A DNA stretch of 64,000 bases from positions 501,001 through 565,000 of the forward strand of contig JAWQEG010000081.1 of assembly GCA_033782935.1 (NCBI GenBank). The letters run 5' to 3'. Source of the DNA: Petrolisthes cinctipes. Taxonomy: Eukaryota > Arthropoda > Malacostraca > Decapoda > Porcellanidae. The translations under genes were made by a program, and so were the position numbers. The notes beneath the pieces are model-generated. The model was given only the letters and a program-made list of their open reading frames with translations, was not told the origin of the DNA and did not search any database. This document shows positions 46,516-57,059 of this stretch, piece after piece. Each line of letters starts with the position of its first letter. The first letter of the stretch is position 1.

Positions 46516-47302
46516 CTAGGTTCGGGTAAAATATCCCGAGGGGAGAAAAGAAACACCAAGATGTTCTAAACATGAGACTGTACAGAATGGAGATGACGTA
46601 AGGGATGACTGGTGACAGAAGGTAAGTCGTCCGACCTTTTCCATTCGGGCGCACCCTCCCCCTTTTCTGTCTCCCACGGGGACCCTGTGGTAAGGTGGGC
46701 GGAGTCCCCATTGCAACACAGGGGGTGAGGGAGAGCGAGTGGAACAGATACCTCGTCTTGAAGGATGTGGTGGATGTCCCGCCCCCCCCCCCCCAGATCC
46801 CGTACCCGCTCCCCCGTGGGGACTCGGATAGAGCAGGTCCAGGAACGGGTCCCGCCGCCTCCACCATGGTAGGTGGGGAAGGGCTCGTGGCCTACGGACA
46901 AACCAAAAAGTTCGTCCGCTTCCCGCTTCACTAGCCCGTCGTGCCTCCTCACCCAAACTTCTGGTTGAGAAGGATCGGGAGACTACGCACCCGTCTGACC
47001 TCCTCTGAAGAGTGAGTCCAGGACGAAGGAAGAAAGGCCCAAGAGTAGGGAAGGTACCCGTCGTCCACAGGATGAGGCGACGGGAAAGGGGGAGGGGAGG
47101 CAGCCAGCTCCTCCGCTAGGGTGCCCCCCGGGGACTCGAGACCCAGAGAGATTGGGGGAACGGGAACGGCTCCAAAATCCCCAGGTGGACTCGAGTCCCC
47201 TACCGGCGACGCGGCAGGGAAGGTGAGAAGGGCGGGTTCAGGAACGGGTACCGTTGCAATAGTGGGGCTGTGGGGTGGCACATAATTGGCCGGCTCCCCC
47301 AC
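46516..47302 (-). pseudogene. Pro/Ser-rich frames in gag-like position of the DIRS-like element
   Basis: Two overlapping minus frames (47302-46949, then 46956-46516 or 46952-46566) are rich in Pro, Ser, Gly and Arg. The first has LPYSWAFLPSSWTHSSEEVRR. The second starts ARRASEAGSGRTFWFVRRPR. No catalytic motif is visible. They sit upstream of the recombinase in transcription order, where DIRS elements carry a gag-like ORF, but the assignment is positional only. Confidence 0.35.
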
Positions 47303-48130
47303 TAGGGAATGAGGCGAACCTTAAATCTCACGAGGCTGTCTGGGACAGTGTCGAGAGTGTAACGCCAGGACCGTCCTGAGCACTAATACAAGGCATTGAC
47401 CAGGGAAAGCCGAAGCCCCAATATCCCCTCGCCCCCATCCCCTAAGTGGAATGCGTGCGATGAAAGGTTAAGGACGTAGTTAAGAAGCCCCCATTGAGTG
47501 AGTATGGTGTACAAGACACAAATCTTGCTGCTCCATGTCTCCCTGTTATGGGGATACAAAACAGGTGATCCGAGGTGAGGACTAGGGTAGCTGTAATATC
47601 ATCCTTGAGAGCTTGGACATGACACCAAGAGTGACATGTGCCGCTTGGTAGGACGGTAGGCAACAACCGGAGCCATATAGTTTATCAATGGTTTGTTTGC
47701 ATTTGGTAAGGACCACCGTGAGGTGAGGAAACTACTTTGAAAACTTCCCAGCCAAGCAGAACAGAAGACTGGTGGGTCAAGCAGTTACCTGAAATGTCTG
47801 GGGAGGCAAAGCCAAACTATGAATAAACAAACTTTGTGGAAAATTATGGGGGACCAACAGTTGCCCCACCGCTGGAAGACATACCTCCATTGAAAACCTA
47901 CGTCAGCACAGGGTAGGGTGTCTCGTTCTTGGTAAAGAATGATTCACGTTTCGGAGAACCCTGGTGACCACCTGCGAATCATTACGGGAAAAGAGGGACG
48001 TAAAAACGTCTCTGTCAGGGAGGCCAGTGACTGGAAAAACCTCCGAGTTTGAGTGTTGTTACAGCTCTGAGAACGTTTTGAAACATTATCGCATTCGCTC
48101 TCCTATTTCCCTCACGCGGCAAAGAGGCCG
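47303..48130. other. Interior of the DIRS-like element, no domain recognised
   Basis: I looked here for RT blocks (a PFGL or YxDD-type segment) on the minus strand and found none. The frame at 47442-47666 (-) has no family I recognise. Confidence 0.45.
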
Positions 48131-48159
48131 TGTGTTATAAACTCTCATGAACTAGCTGC

Positions 48160-49030
48160 CGTAGGCTGAGTCCCAGGTACCCCCTAGGCTGGGACCCCAG
48201 GTTCAGGTCCAGCTAGCCACTAGGTTCAGGTCCAGGTAGCCACTAGGTTCAGGTCCAGGTAGCCCCTAGGTTGAGGACCATGTCGCACTAGGTTGAGCCC
48301 CGGGTAGCGCCCTAGGTTGTGCATAGGTAGCACCTTGGCTGAGCCCGAGGTAGCCCCTAGGTTGTGCACAGGTAGAACCTTGGCTGTGGTCGAAGCCTAG
48401 CTGGCTAGGTCCCAGCAGGCCTCTCAGTCAGTACCCTCCCATGTTGTTGGTTGAGCGGGTCCTGCTATTGGTGCTAGGTTGTGCATAGGCAGCACCTAGA
48501 TAGTGGAGGAGACTGGCTGGCCAGGTCCTCGCAGGCTTGTCAGTCAGTACCCTACCGGGTCCTTGGCTGAGCGGGTCCTGCTCTTGGCCCTAGGATGTGC
48601 ATGGGTAGAACCCTAGCTGGCCAGTTCTTAACAGGTTTATCAGTCGGGACCCTACCGGGTCCTTGGCTGAGTGGGACCTGCTGTTGGCACTAGGTCGTGC
48701 ATGGGTAGCACCCTAGGCTGTAGTAGGAGCCTAGTTGGTTAGGTCCTAGCAGGCTTGCCCGTTAGTACCCCACCGGGTCCTGGGCTGAAAAGGTCCTGTT
48801 CTTGGCACTAGGTTGTGCCTGGGTAGCCCCCTAGCTGGCCAGGTCCTAGCAGGTTTGTCAGTTAGTACCCTACCGGGTCCTTGGCTGAGAGGGACCTGCT
48901 CTTTGGTACTAGGTTGTGCATGGGTAGGTCCCTAGGCTGTGGTCGGAGCCTAGTTGGCAGGGACCTGCAGGTTCGTCAGTCGGTACCCCACCGGGTCCTT
49001 AGCTGAGGAGGACCTGCATTTGGTGCTACG
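48160..49030. repeat. Minisatellite-like array inside the DIRS-like element
   Basis: The left part (48160-48400) has short units built on AGGTAGCCCCTAGGTT and CAGGTAGCACC. The right part has about six units of roughly 100-120 bp, each with TACCGGGTCCTTGGCTGAG or a close variant (near 48440, 48553, 48651, 48771, 48871 and 48991) and TAGGTTGTGCATGGGTAG. The units are clearly diverged. No open frame spans the array. Confidence 0.85.
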
Positions 49031-49500
49031 CTTGCTCCCTCGGGAGCGGCTCTTTGAGCGCGTCCGCGTGGGAGAAGGAGCCTTTCCTTGCTGGGCCCTG
49101 GTACCTGGGAGGTGACCAGGGGTGCAGCCCGACGGTCTGACCCCCTCCTGCTGAGGTGGAAACCTCGGGGGGGGGGTATCAGAGCCGATTAAAGGAAGGA
49201 GAGGAGGCCTCTCGGGGTGCTAGGGACCCGAAACCCTGTGGACCTGAGGGCGAGACCTCCTCCTGGACTCGTGCTTGCACCCCCGAGAGCGGCTCGAGGA
49301 GCTCGCCCATGGGGGAGACGAAGCAGCTTCCCTGCTGGGTCCTGGTACCGGACAGGTAGCCAGGGGGGCCAGCGTGGTGGTCTGGCTCGCTTCCGGGAAT
49401 GGTGGGAAACCATGGAAGGGAGGCACAGAACCATCCAGGGAAGGCGATGGGGACTCGGCGGGGTGCTAGGAGTTAGATCCCCTGTGACCTCGAGAGGCAC
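49031..49500 (-). pseudogene. Duplicated Ser/Arg-rich segment
   Basis: Two related blocks (about 49025-49135 and 49265-49385) share GAGCGGCTC, CTGCTGGG(C/T)CCTGGTACC and the surrounding order. On the minus strand the first reads as a run of Ser, Arg and Lys (APSPTRTRSKSRSRGSKRS), plausibly a basic nucleic-acid-binding tail of a gag-like protein. The frame at 49500-49189 covers the second block. No folded domain is visible. Confidence 0.4.
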
Positions 49501-51637
49501 GTAGCAGGAACGTACTCCTGGGAGTGCAGAAGCATGTGCGGGGTGAACAGTGGTGATGCACGTCGAGGAACAACCTCACGGTGCAGCCAGAAGAAGCACA
49601 CAAGGCACGAGTGGACTGCGGGAGAAACAAGGGGGTTAACACATGAACCCACGTGTACACACATGGAAAAACACAAAACACCCCGAGGGAGGAAAACACT
49701 AACTCCCAAGGCAAAACACTAACCCACACATACTCACCCCCACACTGCTGGGGAAAAACCCCGCAAACACGGTCCCCAAAAGCCGAGAGTAGACCCTAGG
49801 AAACCCAAGGAGGGAGAGGGTTTAAAAGGAGGAACTTGTTACTCTACCAGAAAGTAATAAGCTTCTCTCACCCCCAATAAGGGCAAGCACGAAGTAAGAG
49901 TTATGTAAGAAGAAAGATAGAAAGTCTTACTACCCTACCGCATAATGTTAAAAACTATAAAAACTGTACTGAATTGTGAGAAAAGAGAAGGTACTGAATG
50001 TTGAAAAAACAGTACTGCACGAAGAAGAATGCTACAACGCAGACTAAGAACAGTACAGTAGTAGCAAGAAGTCAAGCAGGTGTAGTGAGTAAAACGTTGC
50101 TTGGTAAGGCAGCTACAGAAGTGCAGGCAACATTATCAGAATAATATCCTAAGACACTAAAAGAGCTGACAAGGAAAAACACCAAAAAGGTGCAGAGGCC
50201 CCAAGACACAGAGGAGAAGGGACACGTGCAAAATAAAAACCTAACTCCCCACAGGGCTAAAAAAGCCGAGGAGAAAAAACCCAAACAAGTACTCGCCGCA
50301 CACGGGGGAAGACAGTCACAGCGTGAGCGCACACACCAATCAACCCACACACGGGGAAAATCCCCACACAAGGGGCAAACACGCAAATGTGTTCGCGCCA
50401 TGTGCAGAGAAAAACACAACATACAGCCTTCCACACTACACACCAAAGGGTCGCAAGCCTAGGGGGTGAAGCAGGGTGCGTGGGGCGAATGATGCTGGTG
50501 GCCAGACTGCGGGAGAAAAACTCACAAAAAAGGGGTTAACACGTGAAGCCATGCGTACAAAGACACACACAAAAATAATAGGGCACGGGCAGAGGGGGAT
50601 AGCAAGCCCCCTCGGACCCGGGAACGAACCCCAAACAAAAAAAACCCCCACGCACCAACCCGGGAAACCCCCCCCCCCCCGCGGGGGCTGGGAAAGAACC
50701 TCCGGTCTGCAGGCCCCAAAGGAGAGGCACAGACAGCCTGATGGGCAATTCCCAGGGTAACAGACAACTGGGAAGACACCAGAAAAAACCCCAAAAATAC
50801 GCTGGGAAGGGGAAACGAGAACCTGGCACAATCCTCGCTCCCCGCACCCCATGTAACACTAAACCACACTCGGGGGAAACAACGATAAGGGGCTAAGTAG
50901 TCCTACACCCGCACCACGTGGGGAGGAAAGAGCCCCACGTGGGGAGGAAAGAGCCCCACGTGGGGAGGAAAAAACCTCGCTAACACCAAAAAACCCCGAG
51001 GAAAAATACACTAAATGACGTGTACTAGTGGCAGGAGGAAGGGAGGCAGGACAGGGAAGGGGAAAAAACCCCGAAAAGTAGCCCCCAACAAGCTAGCCTG
51101 AGAAGAAACACTCCAGGCTAAAAATATTGGAAAAACACCAAAAATCAAATAAAAAACCCCCGCCTGGGAGAGGAAGAGAGAACCAGGGCACAATTCTCAC
51201 TCCCCTTTACCGAGAGGGGACACATAATAATCGGGGAAGGCAAGAGGAAGGGCTGCAAAGACCCCATGTGCTCACCACGTGGGGAGGTGAAGTCCCACGT
51301 TGCGCCCACTAACCTCGCTAAAAACCCCAGAAACCCCGATAAAATACACACGAAGAATGTACTAGTGGCAGGAGGAAAGGTGAAAGGGGGAAAAAACGGA
51401 GAAAAACTCCGAACAAAGGGGCTGAAAAGCCCCCCTTCGCTAAGGAAAAAAGAACTCAGTCCTAACGAAGAAAAAAACCCCATAAACACCTAAAACCCTC
51501 CTAGAATACACACACGATACATCTGCAAAGCAGGCTAGCCACTAGAACACAAAAGAACCAATAGCAGGAACACGTGACACAATACCATAGCGTAGCAGCG
51601 AGGAGCGTGGATGTTGACTGAGACGTGTTCCGCGACA
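49501..51637. other. Low-complexity purine/C-rich interior of the DIRS-like element
   Basis: Long stretches of A-rich and C-rich words (AAAACACC, GGGGAAAAACCCC) with internal duplications. For example, TGCGGGAGAAA is followed by GGGGTTAACACRTGAA at both 49617 and 50508, and CACGTGGGGAGG occurs near 50915 and 51278. In transcription order it lies between the 5' terminal repeat and the gag-like frames. I see no domain. Confidence 0.5.
50914..50976. repeat. 21-bp tandem repeat, three units
   Basis: The unit CCACGTGGGGAGGAAAGAGC(C) starts at 50914, 50935 and 50956. The last unit is slightly altered. It contains the palindromic CACGTG (E-box). Confidence 0.93.
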
Positions 51638-51860
51638 GAGTGATCGAGCGGTATTCAGCGGAGGAGGGGCTTAATACCTCACCACGCCACCACCAGGTGG
51701 CTCCACTATCAGTACAGCGCCAGATTTGAATTTTATTTACTTCTGATGAACGTCACGGAATTGACCCTTCCAACCCAGATTATGCCTATACGGGGCCTGG
51801 GCTTGAGAAGGGGCGTATTCTATTGCAATCCAGCTGTGCTGGTTTCACTATACCAATAAT
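51638..51860 (-). repeat. Right inverted terminal repeat with 12-bp extension
   Basis: The reverse complement of 44664-44873, plus TATACCAATAAT at the outer end. It is the 5' terminal repeat in the orientation of the recombinase, so it would carry the promoter. Confidence 0.95.
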
Positions 51861-51964
51861 TTATTAATGATGTAGATGACCATTTTATATTGTGTGGTAT
51901 ATAACCCATGCTGTTGCGCCGCCAGATGCCTAGTGGCATCTATAAATCAATCAGTCATTCAATC
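51861..51964 (+). mobile_element. 3' end of family B copy 4, displaced by the DIRS-like insertion
   Basis: It carries on the copy 4 3' UTR without loss or duplication (TTATTAATGATGTAGATGAC) and ends in the family tail TAAATCAATCAGTCATTCAATC. Confidence 0.92.
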
Positions 51965-53384
51965 CAACTCCCTAACTCCCTAAATACAACTGGTCAACTC
52001 TGGAACACACCACCTCCATTCATCTTTCCCCCTTACTAGGACATAATATTATGCTTTTTCAAACGCAGTGTCTTGGCATTAGATATGATTTTCTCTTCTC
52101 GCACTATTTTAAATCGCGGGTGAGGACAAGAAGCTGCATCTCAGCCTTTAGCCCTCATTTTTAACATAATATTATTCCTATTCTCCAGTGACACGTAACT
52201 TCATCTTTCCTCATTTTTAAACTATTCTGGTATTTTTGTCTTCCACATTACCTTCTGAAGAGATCTAGCTAAAGCCAGGTAATTGAAGTTGGGTGTGGCT
52301 GTGCAGATTCCGTGAATATTTGAGTTAATAATCAGGATAAACTCTCAACTTATTTGGCAGAGAACCCAAGTGATTTTGTACTTTAAGGGGAGATTCTCTT
52401 GTTGGTGAATTGGAATGCTACTGATTCCTCATAACTATATCAGAAAACAGACGCCCTCAATGGTATTAACAGGGGACCTGCTTCGTGGCATAGTTTGCAG
52501 GAATCAGAGACCTTTCAATTCACCCTCAAAAGTATCTCCACTTAACAAAGGTTTTCCTGAGACATGGACCAAAGAATAACAAACTAGTTAAAATTACGGT
52601 GTGAACTTTAGGTGATAGACAGGCTGTGGCATCAAATATGGGGAGAGAAACAAAGTTACAGGGAAAGTCATTCAGCTATTACACAATAATGTTTTTATGC
52701 TACCAGCTTATGCTGCACCATATAAAAATTTAATATAATTGACTAGAAGTATTTATTACAATTAATTTGTGGCATGCCATGAAAAAATATTTAAAAATAA
52801 CATTGATATGAATAACACTGCCAAAAATAATGTAAAGAGGTAAAGTCATATAATAGTAGCATTTACTCTTTATGTCTAGTAAGACTAGTAGGAACGTATG
52901 ATGCTTGCATTGCCTCAAGTTTGCCATACCAAGTTTGCCATCATATATAACATACGAGAGAATTAATGAAGATATAGTTTTAAGTGCTATCCATGATCGC
53001 GAGATTGTTTTATGAAAATCTATCGCTTTGCACACACACACAAACACACACAAACTATCATTCATTGTTAGAACGATAACATGAGGAACAATTGAACGGA
53101 TATTAACTATTGGTATTAAATTTAAAAGTACCGTAGTGTAAGTAGGGGTGGTACAGTCATGGTCAATTCATACAACCGACGTCACAAAGCATTATAAATA
53201 CTGAGGATAGGAGAGTTGTGATTAATTTCTTGATCGTATTCGGTGGTGGATCTAGATTTGCACAACGTTAATATTATGAAATAAAAAAATACATATTAAA
53301 CTGTTACTTGTACGTTTTAGGTCATTGCAATGAACATAAAGGCAAGTATCAATTAAGAGAGTATATATATTCTAAAAGGCATAG
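51965..53384. other. Spacer with one old LINE leader fragment
   Basis: AT-rich with no recognised gene. The segment 52380-52560 resembles the leader of the 2A-containing element at 63150-63330 (entered separately). Near 53151, TACAGTCATGGTCAA resembles a Tc1/mariner-type end. Confidence 0.45.
52380..52560 (+). repeat. Possible 5' leader fragment of the element at 63150-63330
   Basis: Both loci share, in order, a GGAATG/GGAACG block, ACTGATTCC, ACTATATCAG, CCTCAAT, CGTGGCATAG/CATGGCATAA and TTTG(C/G)AG. The similarity is patchy and was judged by eye. Confidence 0.5.
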
Positions 53385-53765
53385 GGATTGATTGATTAAT
53401 TTATAAATGTCATTAGGCATCTGGCAGCGCAGCAGCTAGGGTCATATACTACCCATCACAAAATGGTCATCTACATCATTAATAAAATATGTACACACAC
53501 CAAACAGGCTTCACCACCCCTAAAGGGATAGGCAGCATGATTAAAAGAACATATAAACTAAAAGGCACATTTATACTAAAAGAACCTGATTAACTCTAGT
53601 AAAATATATTAAAGATTAAAATAAAAATAAAACATTGAACTATCTAAAAAGCCACAAATATCATAAAAGTCACAATTTGTGGAGGAGGAAAGGGCATAGG
53701 GAAGTGGCGTCCCCATCATAACAATGACAGGAAGCAGAATCCCTCCACATGACGGAAACGGGTTT
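53385..53765 (-). mobile_element. Family B copy 5: 3' UTR and a short ORF2 end
   Basis: From the TCAA-type tail at 53386 it continues through a complete 3' UTR (CTAGCTGC, ATGACC, ATTAATGATGTAGATGAC) into remnants of the ORF2 C-terminus (53690-53765). An internal deletion lies near 53700. It preserves the empty site of the DIRS-like insertion at about 53480-53500. Confidence 0.85.
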
Positions 53766-53795
53766 TATAGTAGAGTTTGGCGGACTACATACTAG

Positions 53796-54181
53796 TACAG
53801 TTGGACACAGGAATTCGTGGTACACTCGCAATCCAAAACTTGTATCCAAGTCTTGTTAAAGTTTCGAATCATTTGACCTACTAGTGAACCAATTACAATG
53901 CTTATCCTGTTTCCTATTTGTTTGTGCTCGCTTAATACTCGATCAGGCTATTCGAAGCAAGCCTGGATACATATTTTGGTTTGCGAGTGTACAGCCCAAG
54001 TGAAAGATGGTCAATTTCTCCTAATATCAAGTTTCTTAGTGCCAAATAGGAGATATCAGGGGCAGAAGTCAGTATTGAGGATGTTAATAAAAAGCAACTA
54101 CCTGATAATAGACACTGGTTACTCAGATAGGACAAGTATCTTTCACCTGGACTGTACCACCCATACATGTGGCCAACTGTA
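53796..54181. mobile_element. TA-flanked MITE-like element with a nested MITE
   Basis: The left end TACAGTTGGACACAGG and the right end CCAACTGTA form imperfect inverted repeats over about 25 bp (roughly 19 matches), each with terminal TA. Without the nested 167-bp MITE it is about 217 bp. A related left end occurs at 12964. It is non-coding. Its superfamily is only inferred from the TA and CAGT ends. Confidence 0.6.
53821..53991. mobile_element. 167-bp Tc1/mariner-type MITE, copy 2
   Basis: Same length and ends as the copy at 31711-31881, but reversed. TA lies on both sides (53821-53822 and 53990-53991). It is nested in the element at 53796-54181. Confidence 0.88.
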
Positions 54182-54492
54182 CATAGACTCTAATTTGCGA
54201 TCAAAAGAGTACTTCGCATCCTTCAACCTAACCGTAGAGGCTCTTTAAGTAGGAAATGGATTAATATACATTAAAATAGTTCTCCCCTAAGGGATATCGA
54301 ACTTCAGTCTTTTGATTGACATGTGAAGCTTTTCAGTTACGAATCAAACGGTTGCTGCGATTTTTTTCATCAGGATAAAAAAGGGAAAGTGAAAGACTAT
54401 GCTAGGCCAGAAAGAACCTTTACCAGAAAAGAGAAGGATATAGAATAGCACAAAGTAAAAAGAAGAAAAAGAGGGAAACAGGAAGAGAGGAA
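54182..54492. other. Spacer, nothing recognised
   Basis: AT-rich sequence with no recognisable feature, between the MITE-like element and the 3' end of family B copy 6. Confidence 0.4.
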
Positions 54493-55320
54493 GATTGATT
54501 GATATAATGATTTATATAAATTTCATGGTGCCGCAACATCATGGTCATATGCCGCCAAATAAATATTTATGTGTAATAAAATGAATACCCAAAAATTTAT
54601 GAAAATAAAACCTTTAAAATTATAAATGTAATCATAAAATCATTATTAATATAGTAACAAACATTACAAAAATTATAAAAAATTAAAATTATGAAGAAAT
54701 TAAAATAATTAATATCAAATGATCACCATTGAAATAATTAAAATAACAAAAACTGTACAATTCCTGCCTCGTTAACAAATAAGAGGATAACCCACTCCAA
54801 ATGTACTGGCATCTTCTCCGAGCACAGAGGAAAGACAGTAAGTGCCATCACCCCTCTATGCCCAGAGAGGCAATTGTGTCTTCATTCACCAAGTCTTGGG
54901 CACTTGACAAGGAGATGCCGCACAGACAAAGGTACCAAACAGTAATCACAGTGTGGAGGGGGTGCCCTCTCCATGAAACATTTATGTGTCAGCCTAGTGT
55001 GACCTGGGACCCAACTTAACTGGACATTTTGGCCACCTCTTTTCAACAGCACCATCCACTCTTAAGTTCCCTATCACTAAGGGATGTTGAGGATATAGAC
55101 CAGGCTGAGATGGCCTGAAGGGCACTTCGTCAATTGCTAAAAATTGTATATGAAACTATAGGGTGAGTAAAATTAATCTCACAGCTAAAAGCATTGCTTG
55201 TAGTTCAGCAGTGAATATTGGGGAATGGGAAGGTAGTCTCCCACATCTCTGAAAAGTGGGAAAAATAACTCCAAATCTCACCACATCACTGCAGTCTCAC
55301 CCCAACCTTCTTGGAGTGAA
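54493..55320 (-). mobile_element. Family B copy 6: 3' UTR and degraded RNase H
   Basis: The tail ATCAATC lies at 54493. The 3' UTR, an ORF2 C-terminal remnant and, near 55190-55320, a degraded RNase H reading (FTAELQAMLLA, then GVIFP on the minus strand) follow. It abuts the 5' end of family C copy 3. No family B sequence resumes beyond that copy, so this may be a chance 5' truncation rather than a split. Confidence 0.72.
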
Positions 55321-55564
55321 GACGTGTTCCTGGCGCTCTGCCTGTGGTGTTGTTTATGTTGTTGTTTGTCTTGTTTCAACATTCTTGTTTGTGTGTTGTT
55401 GTGTCTGGGGTGTTATAGTGGTTGTTTATATATTCTATCTCTTTTTTTTTGTAGTTTTGCTGTTTGTGGTATTGTTTGTGGTTTATTTTTTTTTTTTATT
55501 GTGGTTCTGTGTGTGTATGTTCGTGTGTTCGTGTGTGTTCAGTTGGTCGCTTCCCATCTAGGCC

Positions 55565-57059
55565 TTGCCAGGCCTAATGGAGAGCGCGGATTCGGATGTG
55601 GCTTCCTGCCTGGAGGCCGACTTGACCATGTCGGAGGAGGATGAGTCTCCTATCGAGGATCACTGGCCTGAGCTGCCTTCTCGCAACCCTCCCCCCCTCT
55701 CCTCGGTCACTCCGCAGCTCAGGTTGCAGCCTTCCACCTCCTCAACCTCTACCAAGCGACCCGTTGATGCCTCGTCCGACTCCTTGCAGGATTCCGATGG
55801 TGTGGACTGTTTGCCTCCGGCTGCCAAGACTGCCAAGGGTGCTTCAGCTGTGCATGACGTACCTTCTCTGCCTCAACGTGGTGTTTCTTCCTTGTATACC
55901 AACTCCTTGCTCTCGTCCAACCTTCCTGCTTTTGTCCCAAGAAATGCCTATGTCAAGCTCTCCTTCTCTGGGAACCCATCTACGGACACAAAGTTGCGTT
56001 GGTTGTCTGATGTCAACAGGGCCTTCCTGCTGCAGCGTAAACTGGCTGAAGTGAAGATGGCTGCTGTCACCTCCCGGTTTGTCTACATCTCTAGGAAGCG
56101 TCAGGATATTATTGATAGAGTGAAGGCGGGAATTTTTGTCTCTGCCTCTCATTCTTGAAGACTCGCCCGAGAGGCCTCGTAAGTTCCCCAGTTACATCCT
56201 TACCCTTTTTCCTATTGATGTTGACCCGAAACTTGCTAAGGGATACCCTGGTGTGTACTTTGCCCGTCGTTTTTTCCAAGATGGTTCCCCCATTAGCCGT
56301 ATTGTTGTTGTCTGGAGTCAACCTGATCCACCTCCAAATGAGATTTCCTTTGATTTCCTCCCTTGTCTTCCACCGTGTGAGGTGAGGAAACTTCATAATG
56401 ACCAGCCTTGGTGCTACAGGTGCTGGGGTGTGGGGCATATCTCCCGGTACTGTTCTGCCAGGCCGAAGTGTGCATGGTGTGCTGTCGACCATGATTCCAA
56501 GACGTGTCCTGTCAGGGGCGAACCATCACGTCCTGCTGCCTCCACCTCTGAGCCTTCACCTCCTGAGGATACGTCTCGATGGAAGTGTCCACGATGCCTT
56601 CAGCCAGGGGTTAACGTGTGGCATGGATGTACTCGACGCCAGGTCCTGGCTCGTGTCACTACTATTGCTCCGCCTCCACCACCACCACCACAACCACCAC
56701 CTCCCCAGTCTGCTCCTCCTACCAGCCCTGCCTCACCTCCAGACATGGCCCTCCGCAAATCTGTTGCTACCCTCATGGCACGATGTACGGATCTCGAAAA
56801 CAGCTTTTCTGCCCTAGAAGCCAGGATTGATGGGCTAGTTGCCGCGCAGGCTGTCAATGACTCCAAACTCTCCACCTTGGTCGAGGCTCAGCAGGCCATC
56901 ATCTCAACTGTTACTACCCTTTACGAAAAAATGGATACTGTTGCATCTCGCCTTGAAAAGCTTTTCGAGTCAGTCCCTTCTCCTGGTCCATCTTCTTCTC
57001 CAGGTCGCTCATCTGCCCCCACTCACCGGACTTCTACCTCCAAATACAGAGTTCGCTAG
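55565..57059 (+). pseudogene. Family C copy 3 ORF1, gag-like, single-base break
   Basis: The frame opens at 55565 (or at the in-frame ATG at 55577) with an acidic leader, followed by RNAYVKLSFSGNPSTDTKLRW and FVYISRKRQDIIDRVKAG. At about 56130 one base is missing relative to copies 1 and 2. The reading continues in the next frame from ERPRKFPSYIL to the stop at 57059. Zinc knuckles are CYRCWGVGHISRYC (CX2CX4HX4C), CAWCAVDHDSKTC and CPRCLQPGVNVWHGC, then a proline run and a helical tail ending KYRVR. ORF1 would bind element RNA and form the RNP. Confidence 0.88.

Larger units (their letters stand above)
44617..51860 (-). mobile_element. DIRS-like tyrosine-recombinase element, 7.2 kb
   Basis: The element has inverted terminal repeats (44664-44873 and 51638-51848) with unequal outer extensions: 47 bp on the left, 12 bp on the right. 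A 100-bp internal complementary region (44928-45027) equals the reverse complement of the right end joined to the left end. This circle-junction design is the hallmark of DIRS retrotransposons, which integrate by a tyrosine recombinase and make no target duplication. None is present: the flanks (ending 44616 and starting 51861) join to the uninterrupted sequence of another B copy. A recombinase fragment lies on the minus strand with the complementary region downstream, as in DIRS1. I see no RT, RNase H or methyltransferase, so it is probably a non-autonomous or degraded derivative. Confidence 0.85.

Noticed and set aside
48160..49030. CRISPR-like regularly spaced repeats
   Set aside because: The units are long, diverged and contiguous, without unique spacers, in an animal genome.
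50476..51493. Overlapping frames of about 60-140 codons on both strands in the DIRS-like interior
   Set aside because: Low-complexity A/G/C-rich sequence keeps several frames open at once; none shows a motif.
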